Counted from the stretch's first letter, positions 1-7,695 are shown. The stretch is 58,994 nucleotides of DNA from Gilliamella sp. WF3-4 (GCF_001690275.1 NZ_LZGW01000039.1:1-58994); one strand, 5' to 3'. Made by a program: numbers and translations. Notes: generated by a model not told the origin, from the letters alone.

Positions 1-8
1 GCCAAGGG
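1..8. other. Candidate att core, left copy
   Basis: The first eight bases, GCCAAGGG, match bases 11914-11921 inside the acceptor/T-arm end of tRNA-Ala, in the same orientation. This is where P4-type integrases usually recombine. The match ends at base 9 and may extend left beyond the window. Confidence 0.5.
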
Positions 9-70
9 AAACAGAATCATATAGATAAACACACTGGAAATACTGAAAGATTAACTTTTAAAAATCGAAT

Positions 71-94
71 CGTATACCTAAACGTATACCTAAA
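71..94. repeat. Tandem arm-type repeat, left end
   Basis: CGTATACCTAAA occurs twice in perfect tandem (71-82 and 83-94). The same motif, in direct and inverted form, lies between the integrase gene and the tRNA at 11731-11785. Its presence near both ends fits integrase arm-binding or excisionase sites. The rest of 1-265 shows no credible gene. Confidence 0.55.
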
Positions 95-265
95 ACAAAA
101 AGTGACCCCAATATTAGGTATTTTAATCTTGCCGAATTGAAAGGTTAAAAAAAATTGGTTTTAGAATTTTGACGGTGTAAAAATTTATCTAGGTGAGCGG
201 TATCCGTTAATTATGTTTTAGATTTTTTATACCTCCCCCCCATAAAAATAAAATTTTATAAAAAA

Positions 266-370
266 GTGTTCACGGTGTTCACTACTTGCTTGAAGCCTTA
301 TTCTAAAAGGGTTTGAGCGGTGAACACTTAATGATTTACTATTCACAAGTGTACACTTTAGGTATTCACT
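266..370. repeat. Iteron cluster resembling P4 alpha-binding sites (ori-like)
   Basis: GTGTTCAC at 266-273 and GGTGTTCAC at 274-282 are inverted forms of GTGAACAC. GCGGTGAACACTTA lies at 317-330. Degenerate copies, ATTCACAAG and GTATTCACT, occur at 341-349 and 362-370. P4 alpha binds iterons of the form GGTGAACA in ori and crr. The cluster lies directly downstream of the alpha-like gene and has a distant partner at 10161-10274. Confidence 0.55.
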
Positions 371-375
371 CAATA

Positions 376-400
376 AAAAACCGCCAATTAGGGCGGTCTT
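376..400 (-). terminator. Rho-independent terminator of the alpha operon
   Basis: Read on the minus strand, a GC-rich stem (ACCGCC paired with GGCGGT, bases 380-385 and 392-397) is followed by a run of Ts. It lies 28 bases after the stop of the primase-helicase gene. Confidence 0.8.
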
Positions 401-424
401 ATTTTAGTGACTCAATTTGAGCTA

Positions 425-2800
425 CTAGTTAGGATCTTCGGCTTTAGGTAGCCAATCTTGACTAGTGTTAATATTAAGCTCTACGTTGGTTCTCATCCCT
501 TTATTTGCTCTTTTACGCATGTAGTCTTTACCGTTTTCTTTCATTGCATAATTAAGTGATGTGCCAAATTGCGTTAGTGATAGCGGATTGTTTAAACCTG
601 TATTGCGAATGTATTCAATATAAGCATGGTATAAATATTTTCGGGGGTTAAAGGGCATTATTCCCATATTGCCAATAAACATACCATTGGGGTAATCAAG
701 CGCATCAAGATAACTACAAAAATCCACTAAATGATCGGATTCGCGTTTAATCGCCGTCGCTTCGTCTGATTGTTGTTGCTGGTGTAGTCTATCTTTAGCT
801 TCTGTTGGGCTGGTAAACTCATTTAATAGCAACCTCACAATTGAGGGTAGCTCTTGCTCTATTTTGCTGACCAAGTCTAAGTCTCTTTCTTTTTCTGGTA
901 TCACCTCGCCAAAGTGGAAGATAACTCTACGTCGTGATATGCCACCATTTCGTTCGTTAAATCTCATTGCCTCGTTATTGATAACCAAGACTACCGCAGG
1001 GATTTTACATGAGTAAGGTTGCTTATGTTTTGGGTCTATTGCGACTTCATCACCACCAGTAATCGCTTTTAACCCTGCGCCACTGCCCATATAACGCGGT
1101 TGGTCGGGTAAGATGACTAATGAGTAGCCTACAATTAAAGCCCTGTCCCTTGCTTTTTCTAATGCGTCCATGGTGCCTATTACGGTATTGTTTTTACCTG
1201 CTAACATCGTTGCTATTTCAGCAAAAACACTTTTACCGCTACCGCCTCCGCCTGTAATCTCTAGGAATAATTGCCAGTCATGACGGTTGGCTAATATCAT
1301 ATATAGCGCAGCTAAGATATTTTTAGCTTTATCTTGATTGCCTGATGCTCTTTTTAGCCATTTAGCAAAATTTGGCGTGTGAGTATCGAAAGATTCCTTT
1401 TCTTTGGCAGGGTAGTAATCAATATCATTACTGACCAATAGCCAGTCTTGCTTATTGTGCGGTTTAAAGGTTTGTTTTTTTAGCTCGTATACACCATTTT
1501 TAAAGCAGATTAAATCTTTCTGAGACGTTCCCATTATTGGTAGGGACAATCTGAGCGATTCAACCGCTGAGCTAATTCTTATGGGATTAAATGGTTCGCC
1601 TGATTGAGTAAATAAATCGGCTAGGGTTCGCATTAGCATTTTATCGCTGATGGGTTGCCATGCGTTATCTTGATAGTAATAGATTTCATCTGTAGTAAGA
1701 TTAATTGCAAGGTTATTGTCATAATATTGATTGAGTAGTTCGGCACGCTGACTTGATGCCATTTGTGATAGATTCATGCCTGATAAATCTTTTTGATTAG
1801 TCGGTTTAGGTAAATTGGTTACGCTATCATCAGCATGAGCTAACATTTGATTAAATGAAACTGACATTTTATCAAGCCCAAATTGTTGCCTATAATCATC
1901 CCAATCACATTTATAATCTGTATCAGGAACGGAGTAATAGCCATTTACCGCTTGAGCTGCTTCTATTGCTTTTTCTTTACCTGTATTTTTATCATGACCA
2001 ATATCGTTATCACCTGCAATAATGATTTTAGCGGTCGGATTTAGTTCACGAATAGACTTAGCCACATGAATAAGATTGCCTGCGTCAATGGCGGATATAA
2101 CCATAGATTGATGGCGGAATTCCGTTATTGATATTCCAGTCGCTAATCCCTCGCAGATAATAATTTCATTATGTGTGAGCAAATTTGCGTACACCTCGGC
2201 AGGTGTGCTCATTTTTGAGCTGACCAAGGTGAATGCCCCTTTTTTATTGGAACCTTTCATTAAGTGCTTACGACCATCTACTTCAATAAATTGGCCACCT
2301 GTGTATTCATTATGAAGATTTAGCATAGGCACAAAAATACGCCCGTTATCTAACAAGGGTAAGTCAAAGGTTAATCCTTTCTTGGTCAGGTATTCCGATT
2401 GCCCTAATGTTGCTTTAAATAGCAAATACTCAACCTTTTTACATACGGGATTATCTGGTATGTTATCGTTATGCAATTGTTCGGAATCTATTTTCCTAAA
2501 TACGAGATTTTCCCGTATTTTGTTATTCTGATTAGGCAGATTTAAACACTCCACTACTCTACTCGATGCTTCTTTAGCATCACATTGGCAATAGTTTTTG
2601 ATAAGCTCTAAGCCGTCACCACTACCGCACTGGTTACAGATGTAAGTACCTCTACCATTTTGGTTATCAAATCTAAATCTATCCTTACCGCCACAGACAG
2701 GGCAAGGGCAATGCTTGCCATTACCCACTTCAATACCTAATGATTGAAAGATATAATCCCATTTACCTATAGCTTGGGTTGTAATTTCATTGATTTTCAT
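425..2800 (-). CDS. P4 alpha-type primase-helicase
   Basis: This is the satellite replication protein, expected to prime and unwind DNA at an iteron origin. A zinc ribbon (C32, C34, C37, C56, C59) opens the protein. A TOPRIM-like primase region follows, with IIICEGLATG near residue 216 and AGDND near 263. A superfamily 3/D5-type helicase comes next, with Walker A GGGGSGKS near residue 517 and the ILPDQPR strand after it. About 790 residues is the usual size for P4 alpha proteins. The frame opens with a GTG at 2803, but ATG at 2800 with AAGGGG five bases upstream is the better start. It is the last gene of the leftward operon that begins near alpA. Confidence 0.88.
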   Translation of the reverse strand: MKINEITTQAIGKWDYIFQSLGIEVGNGKHCPCPVCGGKDRFRFDNQNGRGTYICNQCGSGDGLELIKNYCQCDAKEASSRVVECLNLPNQNNKIRENLVFRKIDSEQLHNDNIPDNPVCKKVEYLLFKATLGQSEYLTKKGLTFDLPLLDNGRIFVPMLNLHNEYTGGQFIEVDGRKHLMKGSNKKGAFTLVSSKMSTPAEVYANLLTHNEIIICEGLATGISITEFRHQSMVISAIDAGNLIHVAKSIRELNPTAKIIIAGDNDIGHDKNTGKEKAIEAAQAVNGYYSVPDTDYKCDWDDYRQQFGLDKMSVSFNQMLAHADDSVTNLPKPTNQKDLSGMNLSQMASSQRAELLNQYYDNNLAINLTTDEIYYYQDNAWQPISDKMLMRTLADLFTQSGEPFNPIRISSAVESLRLSLPIMGTSQKDLICFKNGVYELKKQTFKPHNKQDWLLVSNDIDYYPAKEKESFDTHTPNFAKWLKRASGNQDKAKNILAALYMILANRHDWQLFLEITGGGGSGKSVFAEIATMLAGKNNTVIGTMDALEKARDRALIVGYSLVILPDQPRYMGSGAGLKAITGGDEVAIDPKHKQPYSCKIPAVVLVINNEAMRFNERNGGISRRRVIFHFGEVIPEKERDLDLVSKIEQELPSIVRLLLNEFTSPTEAKDRLHQQQQSDEATAIKRESDHLVDFCSYLDALDYPNGMFIGNMGIMPFNPRKYLYHAYIEYIRNTGLNNPLSLTQFGTSLNYAMKENGKDYMRKRANKGMRTNVELNINTSQDWLPKAEDPN

Positions 2801-2809
2801 CACATCCCC

Positions 2810-3184
2810 TTAATGAATTGTCGAGCTAGATTCAGCTTTAATATCTTCGGCTAAATCAATAAATAACGATGCAAGCATTTCTTGTCCTAATTGTGTTAGT
2901 GCCATAGGTTTATCATTGCTTTCGCTGTACATCTCTTTTAGTAGTCCATAGGTGCGATTTAAGCCATCACTTTCGCCAAAGTCTTCAATTAAACTATCTT
3001 TAAGATTCATTTTTAGCCCTAACACAATTAAATCTTTATCAATATCAATTTTGATACCGTCATGAATAAACACCTTGGCGCCACTTTTATTAATCTGCTC
3101 AATTAAAAATAAACCTGCTATTATCGCCATGGTAGAATCAACGATACTATGATGAATTGCTGTTACTTCTTGCTGATTATTCAT
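2810..3184 (-). CDS. Small satellite protein, unknown
   Basis: A 124-residue protein I do not recognise. A hydrophobic stretch near residues 19-30 (MAIIAGLFLIEQI) precedes a mixed, acidic region ending in LAEDIKAESSSTIH. It sits six bases before the alpha-like gene and its start overlaps the stop of the gene above (3181), which indicates translational coupling. Such short genes are common just upstream of satellite replication genes. No function is assigned. Confidence 0.7.
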   Translation of the reverse strand: MNNQQEVTAIHHSIVDSTMAIIAGLFLIEQINKSGAKVFIHDGIKIDIDKDLIVLGLKMNLKDSLIEDFGESDGLNRTYGLLKEMYSESNDKPMALTQLGQEMLASLFIDLAEDIKAESSSTIH

Positions 3185-3369
3185 GATTTATCCCCCTTAA
3201 TTTGTGTCATGTATCGCCTAACTTCGGGTGGAAGCCGCTTAGTGACATCGGCAAGTAAGTTAGGAATTTCAGCTTTGCCAAAAGAAATCAGCGCTATATA
3301 TCGGTTATTTTTGAGCCTTAATGCGGTAATAGTGCCGTCATCGTTATGGACAAAATCAAACTCTTTCAT
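3181..3369 (-). CDS. Small satellite protein, unknown (62 aa)
   Basis: A short protein with a beta-rich N-terminal half (MKEFDFVHNDDGTITALRL) and a charged C-terminal half. Both ends overlap neighbouring genes by a few bases, the usual packing of this operon, which is the main support for it being real. A plus-strand frame at 3149-3427 covers the same DNA but has no such context. Confidence 0.6.
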   Translation of the reverse strand: MKEFDFVHNDDGTITALRLKNNRYIALISFGKAEIPNLLADVTKRLPPEVRRYMTQIKGDKS

Positions 3370-3577
3370 TCTTTGCCTCCTTGCGCTCGGTTTCGCTTCT
3401 AAACAGCTTTTTAGAATCGTTAATTAAGTCTGATACAGCATCAAGGGCATAGGAGCGTAATTCTTCGTTAATTGGCGCGTTTGAATCACAATCAGCCATT
3501 AAAAGCGTGGTGATAGCGTTAGCTTGTCCTAATTTTGTATTGATAGTATTTATTGCGTCCAGTGAGATATTAGCCAT
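3356..3577 (-). CDS. Small satellite protein, unknown (73 aa)
   Basis: MANISLDAINTINTKLGQAN opens a predicted all-helical protein of 73 residues with a highly charged tail (SETERKEAKNERV). It overlaps the gene before it by 8 bases and the gene after it by 14. I recognise no family. Its length and position resemble the small replication-operon genes of P4-type elements. Confidence 0.6.
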   Translation of the reverse strand: MANISLDAINTINTKLGQANAITTLLMADCDSNAPINEELRSYALDAVSDLINDSKKLFRSETERKEAKNERV

Positions 3578-3803
3578 TGTTTTTATCCTCCATTAACCCA
3601 TACTCTTGTAACTCATCAAAAGCTTGCTCTACTAAATCAACGATAACCCACAGTAAATTACTCATGTCGGCTTGTTCGATAAAAGGCTCGTCATATCCTG
3701 CGCACTTATAATTAGTGTTATCCAAAGCGATTTTAGCCACGCTCCGAACTTGAATAAGTTTTGCTTCGATGTTATTTATTATTTGAGAGTTATTATTGCC
3801 CAT
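3570..3803 (-). CDS. Small satellite protein, unknown (77 aa)
   Basis: I place the start at the ATG at 3803 (MGNNNSQIINNIEAK) because GGAGGT lies seven bases before it. A longer open frame to 3863 would overlap the upstream gene more and lacks this site. The product is mostly helical and acidic (DLVEQAFDELQEYGLMED). Function unknown. Confidence 0.6.
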   Translation of the reverse strand: MGNNNSQIINNIEAKLIQVRSVAKIALDNTNYKCAGYDEPFIEQADMSNLLWVIVDLVEQAFDELQEYGLMEDKNNG

Positions 3804-4011
3804 ACTGATAACCTCCAAAGCTTCTAGCTTGTTCAATAACTGGATATAAGCGAATTCTGGCAATAAAGATAAGTGAGGGTTTGCCTAGGCTTTTGCGTGC
3901 TTGTTGTTCTGTAGGCGCTAATGCCTCAAATACTTTGGCCGTAGTGAGGTCGTAGAATTTAAAAAGTTTAGATTCATGATTGAATTTTTCTTTATAATTC
4001 ATTTTCAACAT
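3793..4011 (-). CDS. Icd-like host cell division inhibitor family protein
   Basis: A 72-residue protein whose core FEALAPTEQQARKSLG...LIFIARIRL resembles the small Icd-like proteins of enteric prophages and P4 elements. Those typically end in a similar ARLP/ARIR segment. The start is chosen at 4011 because GGGAGG lies eight bases upstream. Upstream in-frame codons to 4083 run into the preceding gene. The division-inhibitor role is a family label only, and I cannot confirm it here. Confidence 0.55.
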   Translation of the reverse strand: MLKMNYKEKFNHESKLFKFYDLTTAKVFEALAPTEQQARKSLGKPSLIFIARIRLYPVIEQARSFGGYQYGQ

Positions 4012-4012
4012 G

Positions 4013-4354
4013 CTATTTACCTCCCTTATGGTTTTGTGTGGCATCAAGTAGGTTAATTTGATTTGAAGCGAAACAAGCAACATCCCTTAATTGTGCTAGC
4101 AAATAGCCAATATCTCGCATATCGCTTTTAAAGTTCTTTTCGGAATAACTCTCATTTTCACTAGCCCAAAACATCAGGTTACCAATCGCACCGATTCCAT
4201 ATAGAATAGATTGCTGTAGCTCTTCAAAATGATTCTCAGCTTGTAATAAATGATGTGTTGGAACATCTGCTTGATAGAGATTTAAGACAGAAATTAAATT
4301 AGATAGGTCAGGTTGCCCATTTTTAGGGCGTAGGGTATCATTACTATTAGCCAT
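4013..4354 (-). CDS. Satellite protein, unknown (113 aa)
   Basis: MANSNDTLRPKNGQPD begins a 113-residue, mostly helical protein with a central LYGIGAIGNLMFWASE segment. Its stop is one base before the next start (4011), so the two are coupled. The frame stays open upstream to 4972, but that extension passes under a divergent gene at 4548-4706. I prefer the start at 4354, downstream of the presumed operators. I recognise no family. Confidence 0.6.
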   Translation of the reverse strand: MANSNDTLRPKNGQPDLSNLISVLNLYQADVPTHHLLQAENHFEELQQSILYGIGAIGNLMFWASENESYSEKNFKSDMRDIGYLLAQLRDVACFASNQINLLDATQNHKGGK

Positions 4355-4972
4355 AGCATTACTCCGTTTAATGTTTGTGGTTAGATAGCTCATTGAGGCG
4401 CAAACTCTTTGGGCTATTGCTTTTATTAATACGTTAACTCCAAAAATGTCCGTACAATATATTTTATTTTGTCCGCACATGTCAACACTATTTTTACTCT
4501 TTCTTTTCGTGTATATTGTCCGTATTAATAATTTATGAATAATTAATATGGCAAACGAAACAAGTAAATCAAAACGTAAAGATATCCGCTTCCCCCATGA
4601 TTTAATAGAACAAATAGACGAACAGTCCAAGAAAGAAAATACTAACTTTTCCGCTTGGGTTATTGCTACTTGTCGCGAAAAACTAGCTAAATTAGATAAG
4701 AAATAATCTTTTAAATTAATACCACTGATTGGTGGTATTTGCTTTCCCTTTCTCTTCTTTATGGACTGACAAAATCCACTTTTAAAATTCAACCCCATGC
4801 AATGAGTTTTTAGGCGCGTAGTGATATCAAGAAAATCTTCATTACTAGCCAAGAAGAATGATTTCACTTTTTGGATGGCGTTAATCCCGTCAAAATAGCA
4901 ATATAAGCGATTATTTAGGGCTTGGGTATATTGCCCTATTGCTAGGGTGTTAAATGGGTGTGTAGTCATCAT
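4013..4972 (-). CDS. Alternative long frame with Ash-like N-terminus
   Basis: The minus frame is open for 319 residues from ATG 4972 to the stop at 4013. The first 85 residues (MMTTHPFNTLAIGQYTQALN..., CMGLNFKSGFCQ) recall the poorly defined Ash-type proteins of enteric P4 elements. The middle lies antisense to the ribbon-helix-helix gene and its terminator, which makes a single long protein unlikely. The N-terminal part could be real and the frame between accidental. It starts just after the antirepressor stop. Confidence 0.3.
   Translation of the reverse strand: MMTTHPFNTLAIGQYTQALNNRLYCYFDGINAIQKVKSFFLASNEDFLDITTRLKTHCMGLNFKSGFCQSIKKRKGKQIPPISGINLKDYFLSNLASFSRQVAITQAEKLVFSFLDCSSICSIKSWGKRISLRFDLLVSFAILIIHKLLIRTIYTKRKSKNSVDMCGQNKIYCTDIFGVNVLIKAIAQRVCASMSYLTTNIKRSNAMANSNDTLRPKNGQPDLSNLISVLNLYQADVPTHHLLQAENHFEELQQSILYGIGAIGNLMFWASENESYSEKNFKSDMRDIGYLLAQLRDVACFASNQINLLDATQNHKGGK
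4447..4524. promoter_or_regulatory. Three TGTCCG(T/C)A operator-like repeats
   Basis: TGTCCGTA at 4447, TGTCCGCA at 4470 and TGTCCGTA at 4517 are direct repeats in the divergent region between a leftward operon gene (start 4354) and the rightward ribbon-helix-helix gene (start 4548). Repeated half-sites are the usual target of such repressors, so autoregulation is a fair inference. Confidence 0.5.
4548..4706 (+). CDS. Ribbon-helix-helix regulator (YlcI/YnfO, DUF3950-like)
   Basis: A 52-residue protein encoded against the operon direction. RKDIRFPHDLIEQIDEQ supplies the beta strand and first helix. ENTNFSAWVIATCREKL supplies the second helix, as in the DUF3950 group found in lambdoid prophages and satellites. 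It probably dimerises and binds the repeated TGTCCGYA sites just upstream, repressing the divergent promoter pair. No strong ribosome-binding site is visible before the ATG. A hairpin terminator follows the stop. Confidence 0.7.
   Translation: MANETSKSKRKDIRFPHDLIEQIDEQSKKENTNFSAWVIATCREKLAKLDKK
4718..4739. terminator. Hairpin terminator after the RHH gene
   Basis: AATACCAC at 4718-4725 pairs with GTGGTATT at 4732-4739, followed by TTGC on the plus strand. It is near-symmetrical and may also act on the minus strand. Confidence 0.6.
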
Positions 4973-4974
4973 AA

Positions 4975-5736
4975 TTAAGCCACCTTACCCAATAACCGAA
5001 TCATGTAGCTTTGTGATAGCTTGATGAGTTCTGCTTTTCGTTTTTCATAATTCCAACCCATATCTATTAACGTGATATTGGATTTCTCAAGGTAAGCTAA
5101 GTGATTAAGCTGTTCTTCAGTAATATGGTCGCGAATATCACCCGTGAGATTATGAGCTTTTCGGTAAGCCTTTGCTGTCATGCCAAGTACAATACGATTA
5201 ATCATATCAAATTCATTAGTATAGTGATGTGGCTTGGTCTCCTTGCCTAGGGATAATCGCTGTATAGTTAAAGCGTCACACATAGGACGGCTATAATCTG
5301 CGACTTTTAAACGTGCTTTTAATCGATTAAGCGCTTTCTTCTGGATTGCTGGTGCGATTTCTTTAAGGTGTTCTTCACAACGTATAAAGTACTTTCTTAT
5401 TGCTCGTCCTTTCTCGTTGTTTTCAATCATCGCCAATTCTTTAGCGGTTCCAATTGTGAGAATGTAATCTGTACTTTTACGATCTCCACCTCGCTTAGTT
5501 GTCCATTTTATTTGTTGCTCATTATTTGTACTTTGATTCCTGAATTTTGATGAATCAAAGATTAAAAAATCATCATTTTTAATAAGCCCATATTCTTTTA
5601 TTCTTCCCTTTATCCATGTTGAAAAATCATTTCCTACTTTTAAGTAATTATGTAAATCTTTCGCGCTAACTGTTTGTTGTAATTTGCCGTTGAATTGTGC
5701 TTCCGTTACTGGTACTAAATGATTAAACTCTGTCAT
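4975..5736 (-). CDS. AntA/AntB-type phage antirepressor
   Basis: Residues 15-120 carry the AntA/KilA-N like pattern (VSAKDLHNYLKVGNDFSTWIKGRI...DFLIF...YILTIGTAKELAMIENNEKGRAIRKYFI). This module is found in phage antirepressors that relieve repression by protein contact. The C-terminal half (residues 165-253) holds a helical segment, MTAKAYRKAHNLTGDIRDHITEEQ, seen in related antirepressors. In satellites such genes can sense or interfere with helper phage regulators. The structured region at 5737-5836 lies upstream. Confidence 0.8.
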   Translation of the reverse strand: MTEFNHLVPVTEAQFNGKLQQTVSAKDLHNYLKVGNDFSTWIKGRIKEYGLIKNDDFLIFDSSKFRNQSTNNEQQIKWTTKRGGDRKSTDYILTIGTAKELAMIENNEKGRAIRKYFIRCEEHLKEIAPAIQKKALNRLKARLKVADYSRPMCDALTIQRLSLGKETKPHHYTNEFDMINRIVLGMTAKAYRKAHNLTGDIRDHITEEQLNHLAYLEKSNITLIDMGWNYEKRKAELIKLSQSYMIRLLGKVA

Positions 5737-5797
5737 AAGTATTACTCCTAACTTGTCGAAAAATCCCTCTTTTAGCTAAATTTAGGCAAGGGGATAC

Positions 5798-5820
5798 CGT
5801 CGGCTCAAAAATGAGCTTTG
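5798..5820. promoter_or_regulatory. Small hairpin in the antirepressor leader
   Basis: GCTCA at 5803-5807 pairs with TGAGC at 5812-5816 around an AAAA loop, in the 100-base gap between the gene ending at 5837 and the antirepressor. It could be a weak terminator or attenuator of the leftward operon. Confidence 0.35.
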
Positions 5821-5836
5821 CTATAAAATCAATTAA

Positions 5837-6250
5837 TTAAGCTGCTTTGCTTGGGTAAAGTGCTAAAATTTGGCTGATATCTGAATCAGTTAATAAGCTA
5901 TTTTCATAACTAAGAATCAGATTAACTACCTTTTGAGCATCTTCCCTATTGGCTAGGTAATAGCGATAATGTGATCCTATTCCGTCGGTATTAGGTTCAT
6001 CCATGCGCTTTAATGTGATGCCTAACTTTCTTTCTAGTTCTGAACAGTAATTTCTACCGCTAGAAAGCCTACAGGTGCGCAATATCTCATTTTCTGTAAT
6101 ACCATTGTCACCAGTACACGCAATTAATAGGTAAGCTCTCGGCTTTTTAGGTAGCTTTTTATAATTAGATTGGCTATGATTGGAGGCGTCTAAGCTCCAA
6201 TCTAAGCCCTCGATTATTTCGCGATATAGAGGGTTTTGTTTTATCACCAT
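5837..6250 (-). CDS. Winged-helix-like satellite protein, unknown
   Basis: A 137-residue protein starting on the last base of alpA, so probably co-translated. The segment RAYLLIACTGDNGITENEILRTCRLSSGRNYCSELERKLGI...SHYRYYLANREDA reads like a winged helix-turn-helix with a beta wing. That suggests DNA binding, perhaps in regulation or replication. I do not know a named family. It sits between alpA and the antirepressor, where satellites often carry regulators. Confidence 0.65.
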   Translation of the reverse strand: MVIKQNPLYREIIEGLDWSLDASNHSQSNYKKLPKKPRAYLLIACTGDNGITENEILRTCRLSSGRNYCSELERKLGITLKRMDEPNTDGIGSHYRYYLANREDAQKVVNLILSYENSLLTDSDISQILALYPSKAA

Positions 6251-6450
6251 TATGCTACCTCGCGACGTTCTACTCTGCGAGATTCAAGCCAAGAGTAAAT
6301 CTCATCAGCTCGATAGCCAACACGGCGTAAACCGATTCTAATTTTTTGCGGAAAAGTTTTATCTTTCTTCTCTAGCGTGTAAAGGCTAGTGTCAGATTTG
6401 AAATGTAGTAAGGTTTTTACTTCTTGTTTGGATAGGATTTGATTGGTCAT
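6250..6450 (-). CDS. alpA: AlpA family transcriptional regulator
   Basis: A 66-residue MerR-like helix-turn-helix protein with the family pattern LSKQEVKTLL...SLYTLEKKDKTFPQKIRIGLRRVGYRADEIYSWLESR. In P4 and PICI elements AlpA/Vis-type proteins control excision and the late or replication operon. AGGAG lies about ten bases before the ATG. The 204-base gap above it (6451-6654) should carry the promoter of the alpA-to-alpha operon. Confidence 0.88.
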   Translation of the reverse strand: MTNQILSKQEVKTLLHFKSDTSLYTLEKKDKTFPQKIRIGLRRVGYRADEIYSWLESRRVERREVA

Positions 6451-6654
6451 TAGTTATATTCTCCTGTATCTAAAAGATGCTATAAGAATATAACTGTATA
6501 AACAAACATGCATTACATTAAATATTAAAATTTACCATTTAATAAAATGGGAAAAAACCTAATAAATTAGCTGATTAACTATCAATAACTAGGCATTGAA
6601 TACCGCTATATATTAAAATGATATAATTCCCATTTTACTAAATTAGTTTCCATT

Positions 6655-7614
6655 TTATTCAGAATAATCACACCATTCATCAGGAATAACTAACTCAAAA
6701 TCATTACTATTTTTCTCTGTAGGTCTTCCTAATTTTATTTCATAAAGCCAGTTAGAAATAGTGTCTTTTGTGGGGGGATTTGCAGAGTTAAAATTATCAA
6801 TAATTGTAAAGTGTATTTTCCTTGCTATATCAGCAACTTTGCTTTGAGGGTTTCTCTTTCTGGTTAAGTAAGCCGTATCAATGGCAAACTTCTTATAAAA
6901 ATGGGGTGGCTTACCTATATTTAGTGATTTTTCCTTTATATTATTAATATCATTTTTACCTTGAACAAATTTATTATTTTTTAAATTATTAAAATCGTGA
7001 TTATGAATATAAAACTCATCGCTAGAAACAAGAATCTCATCTAATAACAAGAAACTTGCTCGCAAACCTTTCGCGTAATTTTGAGGTAATGATTGTGCAT
7101 CATAATATTTATAGTTTAATTTTAAACTTTTTACTTTAAAAAACTCTTGAGAGTTAATAGTTCTTATTTTTTGGCGGTTTAAATTATAATAATCAAATAT
7201 CCAAAAACCCTCACCTTTCCCTATAAATCTTAATTTAAAATAATCTTCATCGCTTTCATTTCTTAGATATTTATCCATTAAGAATTTACCTCGATATAAA
7301 GGTCTATTATTTACAGGTAGTAACTTGAATAAATCCTGAAAATCAAAATCTGTAACGCTTTTGCGGTTATAATCTGGATACTTCCTGTTAATTTCATTTA
7401 GCAAATTAATATAATTATTTATAACTGGAGCATCTCTTCTACAGGAAATGCTTAATTCACCATAAAGAGAACTAGTATCAATATATAAGCTTATTAAGTC
7501 TCGACGTGCCCATTCGATAATATCATCAATAGAACAATCTAAGGCTAGTGAAACTTCTTTGATTTTTATAGCTTCAACATAAGGTAAAATTATGTTATTT
7601 TTTTTATCATCCAT
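6655..7614 (-). CDS. Satellite protein, unknown (319 aa)
   Basis: I do not recognise this protein. Residues 10-40 (YVEAIKIKEVSLALDCSIDDIIEWARRDLISLY) look like a MerR-type helix-turn-helix. Residues 235-295 (FAIDTAYLTRKRNPQSKVADIARKIHF...TKDTISNWLYEIKLGRP) look like a second helix-turn-helix-like segment. The middle is rich in Asn, Lys, Tyr and Phe. GAGGGG sits only three bases before the ATG, and a folded leader precedes it. Regulation is a guess from layout. Confidence 0.7.
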   Translation of the reverse strand: MDDKKNNIILPYVEAIKIKEVSLALDCSIDDIIEWARRDLISLYIDTSSLYGELSISCRRDAPVINNYINLLNEINRKYPDYNRKSVTDFDFQDLFKLLPVNNRPLYRGKFLMDKYLRNESDEDYFKLRFIGKGEGFWIFDYYNLNRQKIRTINSQEFFKVKSLKLNYKYYDAQSLPQNYAKGLRASFLLLDEILVSSDEFYIHNHDFNNLKNNKFVQGKNDINNIKEKSLNIGKPPHFYKKFAIDTAYLTRKRNPQSKVADIARKIHFTIIDNFNSANPPTKDTISNWLYEIKLGRPTEKNSNDFELVIPDEWCDYSE

Positions 7615-7638
7615 ACGCCCCTCACGCCCATAATAGAT

Positions 7639-7693
7639 ATTTGCGCCAGTTCGCTAGGGTTGCGAATGTTCGGGGATCAGCCTAGACGCAAAT
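7639..7693 (-). ncRNA. Structured leader RNA, candidate CI-like immunity RNA
   Basis: On the minus strand ATTTGCG pairs with CGCAAAT (bases 7687-7693 and 7639-7645), enclosing TTCGC/GCGAA (7662-7666 and 7650-7654). A competing pair CTAGG/CCTAG (7681-7685 and 7654-7658) would exclude the inner stem. A perfect -10 box lies 26 bases upstream and a regulatory-type gene follows. P4 immunity comes from a short structured CI RNA in a similar leader. This is structural analogy, not sequence identity. Confidence 0.45.
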
Positions 7694-7695
7694 AA

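Noticed and set aside
3149-3427. Plus-strand 92-residue frame across the small satellite genes
   Set aside because: It lies antisense to three packed minus-strand genes with overlapping starts and stops, and has no recognisable sequence or ribosome-binding site.
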